DNA of 64,000 nucleotides from Xylophilus ampelinus (GTDB lineage: Bacteria > Pseudomonadota > Gammaproteobacteria > Burkholderiales > Burkholderiaceae_C): positions 1-64,000 of the forward strand of contig NZ_CABFMN010000083.1 of NCBI RefSeq assembly GCF_901875635.1, read 5' to 3'. The position numbers were made by a program, and so were the translations under genes. Of the stretch, positions 9,758-17,894 are shown in pieces (the stretch's first letter is position 1; each line of letters starts with the position of its first letter). Under the pieces are notes generated by a model. It saw nothing but the letters and a program-made list of their open reading frames with translations, ran no database searches and was not told the origin of the DNA.

Positions 9758-11137
9758 ATGACCCCACGCAACTCCATCGCCATCCGCCTCGCGCTCATGT
9801 ACGCGGTGGTGGCGCTGGTCGTCTTCTCGCTCGTCGGCGTGGCGCTGCACCAGGTGCTCAGCCGCGAATTGGCAAGGCATCAGCACGAACAGGTGCAGGG
9901 CCGCCTGGAGGACGTGCGCTACCTGCTGGTGCACGGCCGCTCGCCGCAGCTGGCGATCCGCGCGAAAGACAAGATCGCCGCGCTGGTGAGCAACGGCGGC
10001 GAGACGCGCTTCTGGATGTGGAGCGACGATCCGTCCTTCCGCTGGGGCGAGGGCGCCGAGGCCATCGCCGCGCACATGCGCACCCACTCGGGGGTGGTCG
10101 ACCTGCCGGTGGGACCGGGCGGCAGCTCGATGGCCGTGCTGTCGGTCGATGTGCCGGCGAACGACATCCGCGCCGGCCTGCAGCTCATCGCGGCGGTGAG
10201 CGAGGCGTCGTTCTCGCGCACGCTGCGCGCCTTCGAGACCGCGCTGGGCCTGCTGACGGTGGTCGGGGTCGTCAGTGTCGGCCTGCTGGGCTTCTGGATC
10301 GCCCGGCTGGGCCTGCGGCCGGTGCAGCAACTGTCGGAGGATGCCCAGCGCATCGGCCCGGACAACCGCGGCCAGCGCCTGGAGCTGCCCGACCTCCCGC
10401 TGGAGCTGTCGCAGCTGGGCGGCTCCTTCAATGCCGCGCTGGACCGGCTCGACGAGGCCTACCGTCAACTGGAGACCTTCAACGCCGACGTGGCGCACGA
10501 GCTGCGCACGCCGCTGGCCAACCTCATCGGCCAGACCCAGGTCACGCTGGCGCGCGAGCGCGACGCGCCGGAACTGCGCGAGGTGCTGCAGTCCAACCTG
10601 GAGGAGCTGGAACGCCTGCGTGCCATCGTTGCCGACATGCTGTTCCTGGCGCGGGCGGAGCAGGGCGAGCGCGCGCACCGGCTCACCGAGTCCTCGCTCG
10701 CCCAGGAGGTCGAGAAGACCGTCGAGTTCTTCGACGTGCTGCTCGAGGACGCCGGCATGCACGTCGACGTACTGGGCGATGCGGTCGCGCCCATCGAGAC
10801 CTCGCTCTTCCGGCGCGCGCTGAGCAACCTGCTGCAGAACGCCATTCAGCATTCGCAGGGTGGCGGCACCATCGTCGCCCGCATCGAGCGGCACGCCGAC
10901 CGCGCCGAGGTGAGCTTTTCCAATCCCAGCGAGCCCATCCCCCCTGAGCAGCTCGCGCGCCTGTTCGACCGCTTCTACCGCGTCGATGCCGCACGCCACA
11001 ACAGCGGCGAGAACCACGGCCTGGGCCTGGCGATCGTGAAGGCGGTGGCGGCGATGCACGGCGGCACGGTGTTCGCGCGCTCCGGCGAGGGCACGACCAC
11101 GATCGGGTTCAACGTCGGGTTGCTATCGAAACGATAG
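9758..11137 (+). CDS. Heavy-metal-type sensor histidine kinase (CusS-like)
   Basis: A membrane sensor kinase with two membrane helices (about residues 10-30 and 161-183), a periplasmic domain, HAMP, a HisKA domain with His247 in FNADVAHELRTPLANL, and an HATPase domain (NLLQNAIQHS, FDRFYRVD, GLGLAIVKAVAAMHGG). It partners the regulator just upstream. I start it at 9758 (MTPRNS), because the ATG at 9743 is part of the repeat flank; neither has a good ribosome site. The last residues, LLSKR, and the stop codon come from another repeat beginning at 11122. Confidence 0.92.
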   Translation: MTPRNSIAIRLALMYAVVALVVFSLVGVALHQVLSRELARHQHEQVQGRLEDVRYLLVHGRSPQLAIRAKDKIAALVSNGGETRFWMWSDDPSFRWGEGAEAIAAHMRTHSGVVDLPVGPGGSSMAVLSVDVPANDIRAGLQLIAAVSEASFSRTLRAFETALGLLTVVGVVSVGLLGFWIARLGLRPVQQLSEDAQRIGPDNRGQRLELPDLPLELSQLGGSFNAALDRLDEAYRQLETFNADVAHELRTPLANLIGQTQVTLARERDAPELREVLQSNLEELERLRAIVADMLFLARAEQGERAHRLTESSLAQEVEKTVEFFDVLLEDAGMHVDVLGDAVAPIETSLFRRALSNLLQNAIQHSQGGGTIVARIERHADRAEVSFSNPSEPIPPEQLARLFDRFYRVDAARHNSGENHGLGLAIVKAVAAMHGGTVFARSGEGTTTIGFNVGLLSKR

Positions 11138-11176
11138 CTGCTCGCGCAAGCGGGACGGGCGCTATCGCCCGATTCG
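11122..11176 (+). repeat. GCTAT...ATAGC interspersed repeat, copy 2
   Basis: GCTATCGAAACGATAGC, then TGCTCGCGCAAGCGGGACGGGCGCTATCGCCC. Its TAG (11135-11137) is the stop codon of the upstream kinase, so the element starts inside the gene. It may act as a terminator hairpin between convergent genes. Confidence 0.75.
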
Positions 11177-11189
11177 ATGCACAAATCGG

Positions 11190-12107
11190 CTAGTGCAACT
11201 GCTGGTCGATGAACCGGTCGACGGCCGCGGTGTAGGCGCCCGGCACGCCCAGTTCCGCATTGATCTGCCCATGGTCGAGCTGCAGCGGCAGCACTTCGGC
11301 GTTCCCTCCCACCGCCCGCACGGCCTGCGCGAAGCGTTGCGACTGGCCGCAGGCGTCGTCGCGCCGCGGCGCGCTGCACACCAGCAGCATCGGCGGTCCG
11401 CCGGGGGACAAACGCGCCGTGGGCGACACCTGCGCCCACAGGGCGGGGTCGGGGCCGAAGGCACGGTCGTACAGCGGCAGGTGGCGCCGTTGCATCAGGG
11501 CCACGGTGTCGAGTGCGGCGCTGTCGAGGGCGATGGTCGCGCGCCAGGGCCGGGCGCCCTGCCCACGGGCCAGTTGGGGAGCCGCACTCAGCAGCGCGAC
11601 CAGGTGTGCGCCCGCGGAGTGGCCCATGAGGACCACCTGCCGCGGGTCGGCGTCCCACGTGGTGGCCTGCGTCTGCACCAGGGCCAGTGCGCGGGCGATG
11701 TCCTCGGCCTGCTGCAGCACGCTGACCTGCGGCACCAGGCGGTAGCCGACCGACACGAAGACGAAGCCCCGTTCGCGCACCCAGTGGTCGATCTTGGCGT
11801 CGACGACCGAGGCGGCGGCCTTGTCGCCGTACATCCACCCGCCGCCATGGACCATGACCAGGATCGGGGCCTGTCGCGCCTGGGCGGGCCGGTAGACATC
11901 GATGCGCTGGGCCGCGTCCGGCCCGTAGGGCAGGCCGGCATCGCGCACCACGCCCGCGGGCACGACGGGCGTGCCGACCTCGAACGTGCGGCCGCGCCAG
12001 CGCAGGGTCTCCTGCGCCTGGGATGCCGCGCACAGTGAGGCCAGGAGGCAGGCCAGCGTCGCGGCCCCGAACCGGGCGCGCAGGGGTGTTTTCGTCAACG
12101 GGGTCAC
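11190..12107 (-). CDS. Secreted alpha/beta hydrolase (esterase/lipase family)
   Basis: A 305-residue esterase-like protein. The GTG at 12107 is the start: it overlaps the previous stop as GTGA and has AGGAGG eight bases upstream. A Sec signal peptide (about 1-32, ending CAASQAQ) is followed by the alpha/beta-hydrolase core: oxyanion motif HGGGW, nucleophile elbow GHSAG, and late histidine in LDHGQIN. This arrangement is typical of the BD-FAE/hormone-sensitive-lipase group acting on short esters. It is the last gene of a four-gene minus-strand run with a desaturase-family enzyme, an EF-hand protein and a secreted protein. The natural substrate is unknown. Confidence 0.85.
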   Translation of the reverse strand: MTPLTKTPLRARFGAATLACLLASLCAASQAQETLRWRGRTFEVGTPVVPAGVVRDAGLPYGPDAAQRIDVYRPAQARQAPILVMVHGGGWMYGDKAAASVVDAKIDHWVRERGFVFVSVGYRLVPQVSVLQQAEDIARALALVQTQATTWDADPRQVVLMGHSAGAHLVALLSAAPQLARGQGARPWRATIALDSAALDTVALMQRRHLPLYDRAFGPDPALWAQVSPTARLSPGGPPMLLVCSAPRRDDACGQSQRFAQAVRAVGGNAEVLPLQLDHGQINAELGVPGAYTAAVDRFIDQQLH

Positions 12108-13006
12108 GGTCGTGCCTCCTCGATCCGAATGGAAGGCGGTGTCGTCGCCGTCCGGCCACCGGGCGGGCCGAAGACCATCGCCAGCCGCGCGCGCCAGCCA
12201 CGGGCCTGCCGCAGGTCGCGCGCCAGGTTTGCCCACTCGTGGGTTGCGATGCGCAAGGGGTTGTGGGTGAGCAGCGGGGTGGTTAGGCCGTAGCGCGGCG
12301 GCACATCGTCGCGCAGGTCCACGAAGGTGCCGAAGAGTCGGTCGAACACGATCAGCACACCGCCGTAGTTGCAGTCCAGGTACTCGGTGTTCGACGCATG
12401 GTGCACCTTGTGGTGGGTGGGCGTGTTGAACACCCATTCCAGCGGCCCAAGGCGCGGCAGCCAGGGCGCGTGCAGCCAGAACTGGTAGAGCAGGTTGATG
12501 CCCAGCGCCGCGAACACCGCCGTCGGCGGAAATCCCAGCCACACAAGCGGGGCGAAGAACAGGCCGGTGCCGGTGAGCTTGCCGGTCCATCCCAGGCGCA
12601 GCGCCGCAGCCAGGGTCAGCTCGTTGGGCGAGTGGTGCACCGCGTGCGTGGCCCAGAACCAGCGCACGCGGTGCGCGGCACGGTGGTACCAGTAGTAGAA
12701 GAACTCCAGGCCGACGAACAGCAGGACGAAGGCCAGTGGCGTAGACAGCTCGAGGGTCTGGATGCGGTGGGCATGGGCCCAGACGAGCACCGGCGCTGCG
12801 AGCGATATGCCCGCCAGCTCGACGGCATGCCGCCCCACGGCATCGGCCATCGAGGCCGCGAAGGCGCGCCAGTCGTAAGCGTGGCGGCGCACGAAGGTCT
12901 GCACGAGCCCCTCGGCCAGCGCCGCGGCCAGGACCAGCAGGGGCAGGGCGAGCAGCCAGGGCGCGACGTCGGGGCCGAGCGCGTGGCGGAGCTTGTCGAA
13001 GGGCAT
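12104..13006 (-). CDS. Sterol desaturase/fatty acid hydroxylase family protein
   Basis: A 300-residue integral membrane protein with the three histidine clusters of the di-iron fatty acid hydroxylase superfamily: HRAAH, HAVHHS and HHKVHH, separated by hydrophobic helices. Members hydroxylate or desaturate lipids using oxygen. The first residues MPFDKLRHA are encoded by DNA resembling the REP motif (CTTCGACAAGCTC), so the start may have been altered by a repeat; the ATG at 13006 is kept because it has GGAGG upstream. The stop overlaps the esterase start. The pair suggests modification or turnover of a membrane lipid. Confidence 0.85.
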   Translation of the reverse strand: MPFDKLRHALGPDVAPWLLALPLLVLAAALAEGLVQTFVRRHAYDWRAFAASMADAVGRHAVELAGISLAAPVLVWAHAHRIQTLELSTPLAFVLLFVGLEFFYYWYHRAAHRVRWFWATHAVHHSPNELTLAAALRLGWTGKLTGTGLFFAPLVWLGFPPTAVFAALGINLLYQFWLHAPWLPRLGPLEWVFNTPTHHKVHHASNTEYLDCNYGGVLIVFDRLFGTFVDLRDDVPPRYGLTTPLLTHNPLRIATHEWANLARDLRQARGWRARLAMVFGPPGGRTATTPPSIRIEEARP

Positions 13007-13018
13007 GGTTGGCCTCCC

Positions 13019-13321
13019 TCAGTTGCTGCCGGCGCGGCGGCCGCGCTGGCTGGCGGCGTAGGCCTCGATCTGCTCCATCGTCACGGCGCCGGTGTGCGCG
13101 GTGTCGATGGCGTCGAAGTTGCGGTAGACCCCGGGCATCCTGCCCTTGGCTTCCTCGCGGGTCAGGCGGCCGTCGACGTTGGCATCGGCGGCGCCGAATC
13201 GCTTGCGCAGCTCGGTGCGAAGCTGCTCCTGGCGGGCGGGGTCGGGCGTCTGGGCCAGGGCCTGTGCCGAAAGCATCGCGCCGGCCAGCAGGGAAAAGAG
13301 GGCGTATCGAAGGTGTTTCAT
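13019..13321 (-). CDS. Small secreted EF-hand protein
   Basis: A 100-residue protein with a clear signal peptide (cleavage expected after AQALAQ) and two EF-hand-like loops: DANVDGRLTREE, a nearly canonical calcium loop, and DAIDTAHTGAVTMEQ, a weaker second one. It is probably a periplasmic calcium-binding protein. GGAGCC lies just upstream of the ATG. It sits 12 bp before the desaturase gene and 10 bp after the Ser/Asn-rich secreted protein gene, so all are likely one transcript. Confidence 0.85.
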   Translation of the reverse strand: MKHLRYALFSLLAGAMLSAQALAQTPDPARQEQLRTELRKRFGAADANVDGRLTREEAKGRMPGVYRNFDAIDTAHTGAVTMEQIEAYAASQRGRRAGSN

Positions 13322-13331
13322 CGGTGGCTCC

Positions 13332-13874
13332 TCAGCGGCAGGCGATCACGGCGCCGGCGGCGTTGTAGCAGGTCGCGCTGCGGGTCAGGCCGGTGGCGCT
13401 GTTGTACGAGCTGCTGCTCTGCACGCTGTTGCCGGTGACGTTGCTCGTCGCGGTGGTGCTGCGGTTCTGGCTGACATTGCCAGTGGCATCGCGGGTGGCG
13501 CTGCCGCTGCTCTGCACGCTGCCGTTGGCATTGGCCGCGCTCAGGCCGCTTTGGTGGCTGGCCGAGCCGTCGGCATTGACATTGGTGCTGCCGCTGCGTG
13601 CGCCTGTGCCGCCGTTCGGGCCCGTCGCGCGGGCGCCGGTGGCCACGGTGCCATGGCCCTGGCCGTCGGTGGTGAGGGCGCGGCCGCGCACGAGGTTGCC
13701 GCCCTGGACGCCCTGGCGGCGCACCGTCGCGCCGGAAGACATGCCGCCGTCGGCATTCGTGCCCCGGTAGCGCAGCGCACCGGCCTCGGCGCCGGCCGTG
13801 GCGAACGAGGCTGCCAGCGCGACGGCGGCGAGAGTGGCGCAGCGCAGGAAGAGGGGGTAGGAAGGGGTCAACAT
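13332..13874 (-). CDS. Secreted Ser/Asn/Gly-rich protein of unknown function
   Basis: A 180-residue protein that I do not recognise. The start at 13874 (MLTPSYPLFLRC) gives a good signal peptide ending near AGAEAGA; an upstream ATG at 13916 would add an unlikely leader. The mature part is low in hydrophobics and rich in Ser, Asn, Gly, Ala and Thr, with loose NADGS/NANGS and SGSAT/SSGSAT repeats, and ends with TCYNAAGAVIACR, two cysteines that could form a disulfide. It is the first gene of the minus-strand operon and faces the OmpR-like regulator across a promoter region with paired direct repeats. Confidence 0.7.
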   Translation of the reverse strand: MLTPSYPLFLRCATLAAVALAASFATAGAEAGALRYRGTNADGGMSSGATVRRQGVQGGNLVRGRALTTDGQGHGTVATGARATGPNGGTGARSGSTNVNADGSASHQSGLSAANANGSVQSSGSATRDATGNVSQNRSTTATSNVTGNSVQSSSSYNSATGLTRSATCYNAAGAVIACR

Positions 13875-13984
13875 GGTCGTGTCGTCGCAGTGAAGGGGTG
13901 GATCGGTGGTCGGCACGGCGGGACTGCCGTGCCTCCAATGTGGCCGCGAGGTGTGAGCGAACGATGCCGCTGGCGGGGGGCTCG

Positions 13985-14029
13985 ATGACGATCCATGACA
14001 CGGTGCCGCGCCCTGTCATCGTTTGTCAT
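13985..14029 (+). promoter_or_regulatory. Paired OmpR-type direct repeats in the divergent promoter region
   Basis: ATGACGATCCATGACA (13985-14000) and, inverted, TGTCATCGTTTGTCAT (14014-14029). Each holds two half-sites 10 bp apart, and the two 16-mers are near copies of each other in opposite orientation, separated by 13 bp. This is the geometry expected for an OmpR-family regulator acting on both divergent promoters; the regulator gene starts 54 bp downstream. Confidence 0.6.
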
Positions 14030-14082
14030 GATTTCGCGCGCCGGCGGGCGGTCGTTCGCAGCGTGCTCGCTACGATCGCGCC

Positions 14083-14802
14083 ATGCCCGAGCCGCTCGCC
14101 CGCATCCTGATCGCCGACGACGAGGCCGACCTGCGTGCACTGCTGGAGCGCTACCTGGGCGACCAGGGCTATGCGGTGCGCACCGTGGAGGGCGCCGCGC
14201 CGCTGGACCGGCTGCTGGCGCGTGAGCGCTTCGACGTGCTGGTGCTCGACGTCATGATGCCCGGCGAGGACGGCCTGGCCGTATGCCGGCGCCTGCGCGC
14301 ACAGGGCGAAACCATTCCCATCTTGATGCTCACGGCGCGCGGCGACCCGGTGGACCGCATCGTCGGCCTGGAGATGGGCGCCGACGACTACCTGCCCAAG
14401 CCCTTCAATCCGCGCGAGCTGCTCGCGCGCATCCAGGCCCTGGTGCGGCGCCAGCGCATCCTGGGTGCCCACACGGGGCCGATGGCCGAGGACGGCGAGC
14501 TGCGTTTCGGCGAGCACGTGCTGCACCTTGGCCGGCGCACGCTGCACAGGGGCGATGCCGAGGTGCCGCTGACCACCGGCGAGTTCGGCCTGCTCGCCGC
14601 CTTCGCGCAGAACGCCGGACGGCCCCTGGGTCGCGAGCGCCTCATCGAGCTGGCGCGCGGGCGCGACCACGAGGCGACCGACCGCAGCATCGACGTGCAG
14701 GTCATGCGCCTGCGCAAGCTGATCGAGGCCGACCCGGCGCAGCCGCGCCACATCCGCACCGTGTGGGGGGTGGGCTACGTCTTCGTGCCCGAGCCGGAAT
14801 GA
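14083..14802 (+). CDS. OmpR-like response regulator
   Basis: A 239-residue regulator: receiver domain (IADDEADLRALLERYL; Asp56 in VLDVMMPGEDGLAVC; Lys in DDYLPKPFNP) plus a winged-helix DNA-binding domain (VPLTTGEFGLLAAFAQNAGRPLGRERLIEL ... RSIDVQVMRLRKLIE). The RRQ linker and the GVGYVFVPE ending are typical of the OmpR subgroup. It overlaps its kinase by four bases and is divergent from the secreted-protein operon, whose promoter region carries direct repeats suited to this family. Confidence 0.93.
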   Translation: MPEPLARILIADDEADLRALLERYLGDQGYAVRTVEGAAPLDRLLARERFDVLVLDVMMPGEDGLAVCRRLRAQGETIPILMLTARGDPVDRIVGLEMGADDYLPKPFNPRELLARIQALVRRQRILGAHTGPMAEDGELRFGEHVLHLGRRTLHRGDAEVPLTTGEFGLLAAFAQNAGRPLGRERLIELARGRDHEATDRSIDVQVMRLRKLIEADPAQPRHIRTVWGVGYVFVPEPE

Positions 14803-16136
14803 ACTGGCGCCCGCGCAGCCTCTTCGGGCGCAACGCGCTCTTCATCGTCGCGCTGATCGTGCTGGGCCAGCTGGGCGGCGCGCTGCTGCTGCGGCAGATG
14901 GTGGTGAAGCCGCGCCTGGACCAGGCGGCCGACAGCGTGGCGCGCAACGTGGCCGCCATCCGCGCCGGCCTGGTGTCTGTGCCTCCGGCGCAGCGGCAGG
15001 CCTTCCTGGACGCGTTCAACGCGCGGGCGCGGGTGGGCGACGGCGGTCGCGACGCCACGGCCCCTGCAGTGCTGCGGCCGCTGCTCACGCCGCTGGAGCG
15101 CGGCTTCGTGCGGCGGGTGTCGGCGCGCCTGGCGGGCCAGGGCGTGGACGTCATCTGGCGTCGCGACCAGGGCGGCAGCCTGGCTTTGCGGCTGCCGCTG
15201 GAGGGCGGCGAGCAATGGGTGGTGCTGCCCGGCTTGCTGCCGGAGCGCGAGTTCACCGGCGCCTGGCTGGCGGTGAGCACGGTGAGCGTGGTGCTGGCCA
15301 TCCTGGGCGCGCTGTGGCTGCAGCGACGGCTCGACCGGCCGCTGGCGCGCGTGGTCGCGGCCGCCCGGACGCTGGCCGGTGGGCAGGTGCCCGCGCCGTT
15401 GCCGGAAGACGGGCCGACCGAGATCGCCACCGTCAGCCGCAGCTTCAACCAGCTCGTCGCCAGCCTGCAACAGGCCGAGCGAGACAGGGCGCTGATGCTG
15501 GCGGGCCTGTCGCACGACCTGCGCACGCCGCTCACCAAGCTGCGGCTGGGCGTGGAGATCCTGCAGGGCCGCGGCGAACCCGAGCTGATGGCCAGCATGA
15601 CGCGCAGCATCGAGGAGCTGGACGCCATCGTCGGTCAGTTCCTGGATTTCGCACGCAGCGAGGAGGCCGAGGCACTCGTGCCGGTCGACCTGGATGCGCT
15701 TGCGCGGGCGGTGCAGGCGGCGGCCGCCGATCACGGCCGGACGCTGCGGGTCGAGGCATTGGCCGGCGGGCCGCCGGTCGCCGCCCGGCCGAAGGCGCTG
15801 CGGCGCGTGCTCGACAACCTGGTCGAGAACGCCTTCCGCCACGGGCAGCCGCCGGTCGTGCTGCGCACCGCGCGCGAGCCCGCATGGGCGTGGATCGAGG
15901 TCGAGGACCGGGGGCCGGGCATCGACCCGTCGCAGGCCGACCTGCTGAAGCAACCCTTCCGGCGCGCCGGCGACGCGCGCAGCGGCGCTGCGGGCGCCGG
16001 CCTGGGACTGGCGATCGCGGACCGGATCGTGCGGGGCCACGGCGGCCGCTTCGAACTGCTGCCGGCGGTGAATGGTGGCCTGCGCTCGCGCGTCACCCTG
16101 CCGCTGGATCAGGATCGTTTGCTATCAAAAATATAG
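14799..16136 (+). CDS. EnvZ-like sensor histidine kinase
   Basis: A 445-residue kinase beginning at the ATGA overlap. It has two membrane helices (about 12-32 and 155-173), a periplasmic domain of roughly 120 residues, HAMP, a HisKA domain with His239 in LAGLSHDLRTPLTKLRL (the EnvZ form of the H-box) and an HATPase domain (NLVENAFRHG, EVEDRGPGID, GAGLGLAIADRIVRGHGG). It pairs with the upstream regulator. The final residues LLSKI and the TAG stop lie within the repeat at 16121, just as in the other kinase of this window. Confidence 0.92.
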   Translation: MNWRPRSLFGRNALFIVALIVLGQLGGALLLRQMVVKPRLDQAADSVARNVAAIRAGLVSVPPAQRQAFLDAFNARARVGDGGRDATAPAVLRPLLTPLERGFVRRVSARLAGQGVDVIWRRDQGGSLALRLPLEGGEQWVVLPGLLPEREFTGAWLAVSTVSVVLAILGALWLQRRLDRPLARVVAAARTLAGGQVPAPLPEDGPTEIATVSRSFNQLVASLQQAERDRALMLAGLSHDLRTPLTKLRLGVEILQGRGEPELMASMTRSIEELDAIVGQFLDFARSEEAEALVPVDLDALARAVQAAAADHGRTLRVEALAGGPPVAARPKALRRVLDNLVENAFRHGQPPVVLRTAREPAWAWIEVEDRGPGIDPSQADLLKQPFRRAGDARSGAAGAGLGLAIADRIVRGHGGRFELLPAVNGGLRSRVTLPLDQDRLLSKI

Positions 16137-16176
16137 CGTCCCGCGCAGGGTGGACGAGCGCTTCAGGCCCAAAACG
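16121..16176 (+). repeat. GCTAT...ATAGC interspersed repeat, copy 3
   Basis: GCTATCAAAAATATAGC followed by GTCCCGCGCAGGGTGGACGAG and CTTCAGGCCC. It overlaps the end of the EnvZ-like gene and supplies its TAG stop. Confidence 0.7.
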
Positions 16177-16201
16177 TTCGGAAGATCGGGCGGACGACCG
16201 C

Positions 16202-16522
16202 TCAGGCGGGCTCGATGTTCAGCACGCGGCCATCGCGTGTAACGGTGCACACCGCCTGCGCGCCATCGCTGCCGTTGGTGAGCTGGACTTCGTAGTGTCC
16301 CGTGAAGGTCTGGCGCGAACCGCCGAGCACGATGGTCTGCCAGGGGCGCCGGAAAGCCTTGGCGCCGGCACCGATGCAGCCCATGTTGGCCTCAGCCGGT
16401 GCGGCGCCGGCCGTACCGGGCACCACGCTGTTCCCCAGCATGGGCGAGGAACCGAATCCGGTGCTGGCGTCGCAGGCAGCGAGCGTCAGCGGGATCAGCG
16501 TCAGGGCCATCGTGCGCAACAT
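16202..16522 (-). CDS. Small putative lipoprotein
   Basis: A 106-residue protein with a lipoprotein signal (MLRTMALTLIPLTLAAC; lipobox LAAC). The mature part contains GRPW-like RRPWQTIVLGG, HYEVQLTNGSDG and AVCTVTRDGRVLNIEPA, looking like a small beta-rich domain, with further Cys residues. I do not recognise a family. It converges on the EnvZ-like kinase. The start at 16522 is preferred because it gives the shortest complete lipoprotein signal; the ATG at 16510 is possible. Confidence 0.6.
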   Translation of the reverse strand: MLRTMALTLIPLTLAACDASTGFGSSPMLGNSVVPGTAGAAPAEANMGCIGAGAKAFRRPWQTIVLGGSRQTFTGHYEVQLTNGSDGAQAVCTVTRDGRVLNIEPA

Positions 16523-16616
16523 GGGGCGCAATCTACCTCCGACGTATGACAGTCCGGGTAGGCACAGACCCCGAACTGTCGCTTTTAGGCACCGCCGGCG
16601 CGATGCCGCGCGCGGC

Positions 16617-16835
16617 TCAGAGTGCGGCGTTGGACCAGGCCATGCGCCGCAGCATTTCGGCCTGCCGGGCGTTTTCGGCTTCGCGCAGGCTACGCGCCGC
16701 ACGTGCGGCGGTGTAGGCCACGTAGCTCTGCTCCACGCGGTGCTCCCACTCGTCCAGAGGCGCGTTCTCTTGCGGGAGCGCGACGCCGAGGCCCGCCTTG
16801 GCAAGGATCTGGGCTTTCTGAGCGATGGTGAGCAT
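16617..16835 (-). CDS. Small hypothetical protein (72 aa)
   Basis: A short, mostly helical, charged protein (MLTIAQKAQILAKAG..., later YTAARAARSLREAENARQAEMLRRMAW). A ribosome site (GAAGAAGG) precedes the ATG at the right spacing. Such proteins with a C-terminal Arg/Ala/Glu helix occur widely in Comamonadaceae without known function. No membrane segment or signal peptide is visible. Confidence 0.5.
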   Translation of the reverse strand: MLTIAQKAQILAKAGLGVALPQENAPLDEWEHRVEQSYVAYTAARAARSLREAENARQAEMLRRMAWSNAAL

Positions 16836-17063
16836 GGCAGTTGACCTTCTTCGGGGTGGAGCGCCGGCGGCGGTGGGACAGCTTCGAAACGCGATGGATG
16901 CAAGATAGCCCTTATTTGTGACAAGCGGTATCAGCCAGTCGGCGTACAGGCGGTCGGCGGATGCCTACCAGTTCCGTTTTGCGCCGCTTCGTGCATCTCA
17001 GCCGTTCGGGGGACGGCGGCCAAGGCGCGCCATCGGGATGCATGCACGTTCTATGCTGGACGC

Positions 17064-17888
17064 ATGAGCTCCCTCGATGCGCTGGAGGACTTCGTCCGCC
17101 GACACCCCCGTCTTTTCGTCATCACCGGCGCCGGCTGCAGCACCGAATCGGGCATTCCCGACTACCGGGACGCCAACGGCGACTGGAAGCGCCCGTCGCC
17201 CGTGACCTACCAGGCCTTCATGGGCGAGGAGGCGACGCGCCGCCGCTACTGGGCGCGCAGCCTGGTCGGCTGGCGCACCATCGGCCAGGCCCATCCGGGG
17301 CCGGCGCATGTCGCGCTCGCGCGGCTGGAGGCGCAGGGCCGCATCGGCCTGCTGCTGACGCAGAACGTCGACGGGCTGCACCAGGCCGGCGGCAGCCAGC
17401 GCGTCGTCGACCTGCACGGGCGCATCGACACCGTGCGCTGCATGGCCTGCGGCCATCGCTCGCCGCGGGCTGCACTGCAGGAGCGCCTGCTGGCGCTCAA
17501 CCCGGGCTGGGCGGCGATGGAGGCGTCGGCTGCGCCCGACGGCGATGCCGACCTGGACGGGCGAGACTTCTCGGGCTTCGAAGTGCCGACGTGCCCGCTG
17601 TGCGGTGGGCTGCTCAAGCCCGACGTGGTGTTCTTCGGTGAAAGCGTGCCGCCCGAGCGGGTGGCGGCCGCGCGCGAGGCACTGGCGGCCGCTGATGCGG
17701 TGCTGGTGGCCGGCTCGTCGCTGATGGTGTATTCGGGCTTTCGTTTCGTGCAGGCGGCGGCCACCGCGGGCCAGGCGGTCGCGGCCGTGAACCTGGGACG
17801 CACGCGGGCCGACGAGCTGCTGACGCTCAAGGCCGCGCTGCCGGTGGGCGCTGCGCTCTCGGCCCTGGCCGAGCGGCTGGCTGCCTGA
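17064..17888 (+). CDS. Sir2-family NAD-dependent protein deacylase
   Basis: A 274-residue sirtuin. It has the NAD motif FVITGAGCSTESGIPDYRD at the N-terminus, QNVDGLH, the catalytic HGR (VVDLHGRIDTVRC), two cysteine pairs for structural zinc (CMAC and CPLC, about 50 residues apart), and late NAD contacts (VAGSSLMVYS, VNLGRTRADE). The GCSTESGIPDYR form and long zinc insert point to the class II (SIRT4-like) group. It removes acyl groups from lysines in the cytoplasm, forming O-acyl-ADP-ribose and nicotinamide. It stands alone, convergent with the next gene. Confidence 0.92.
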   Translation: MSSLDALEDFVRRHPRLFVITGAGCSTESGIPDYRDANGDWKRPSPVTYQAFMGEEATRRRYWARSLVGWRTIGQAHPGPAHVALARLEAQGRIGLLLTQNVDGLHQAGGSQRVVDLHGRIDTVRCMACGHRSPRAALQERLLALNPGWAAMEASAAPDGDADLDGRDFSGFEVPTCPLCGGLLKPDVVFFGESVPPERVAAAREALAAADAVLVAGSSLMVYSGFRFVQAAATAGQAVAAVNLGRTRADELLTLKAALPVGAALSALAERLAA

Positions 17889-17894
17889 CTGCGT

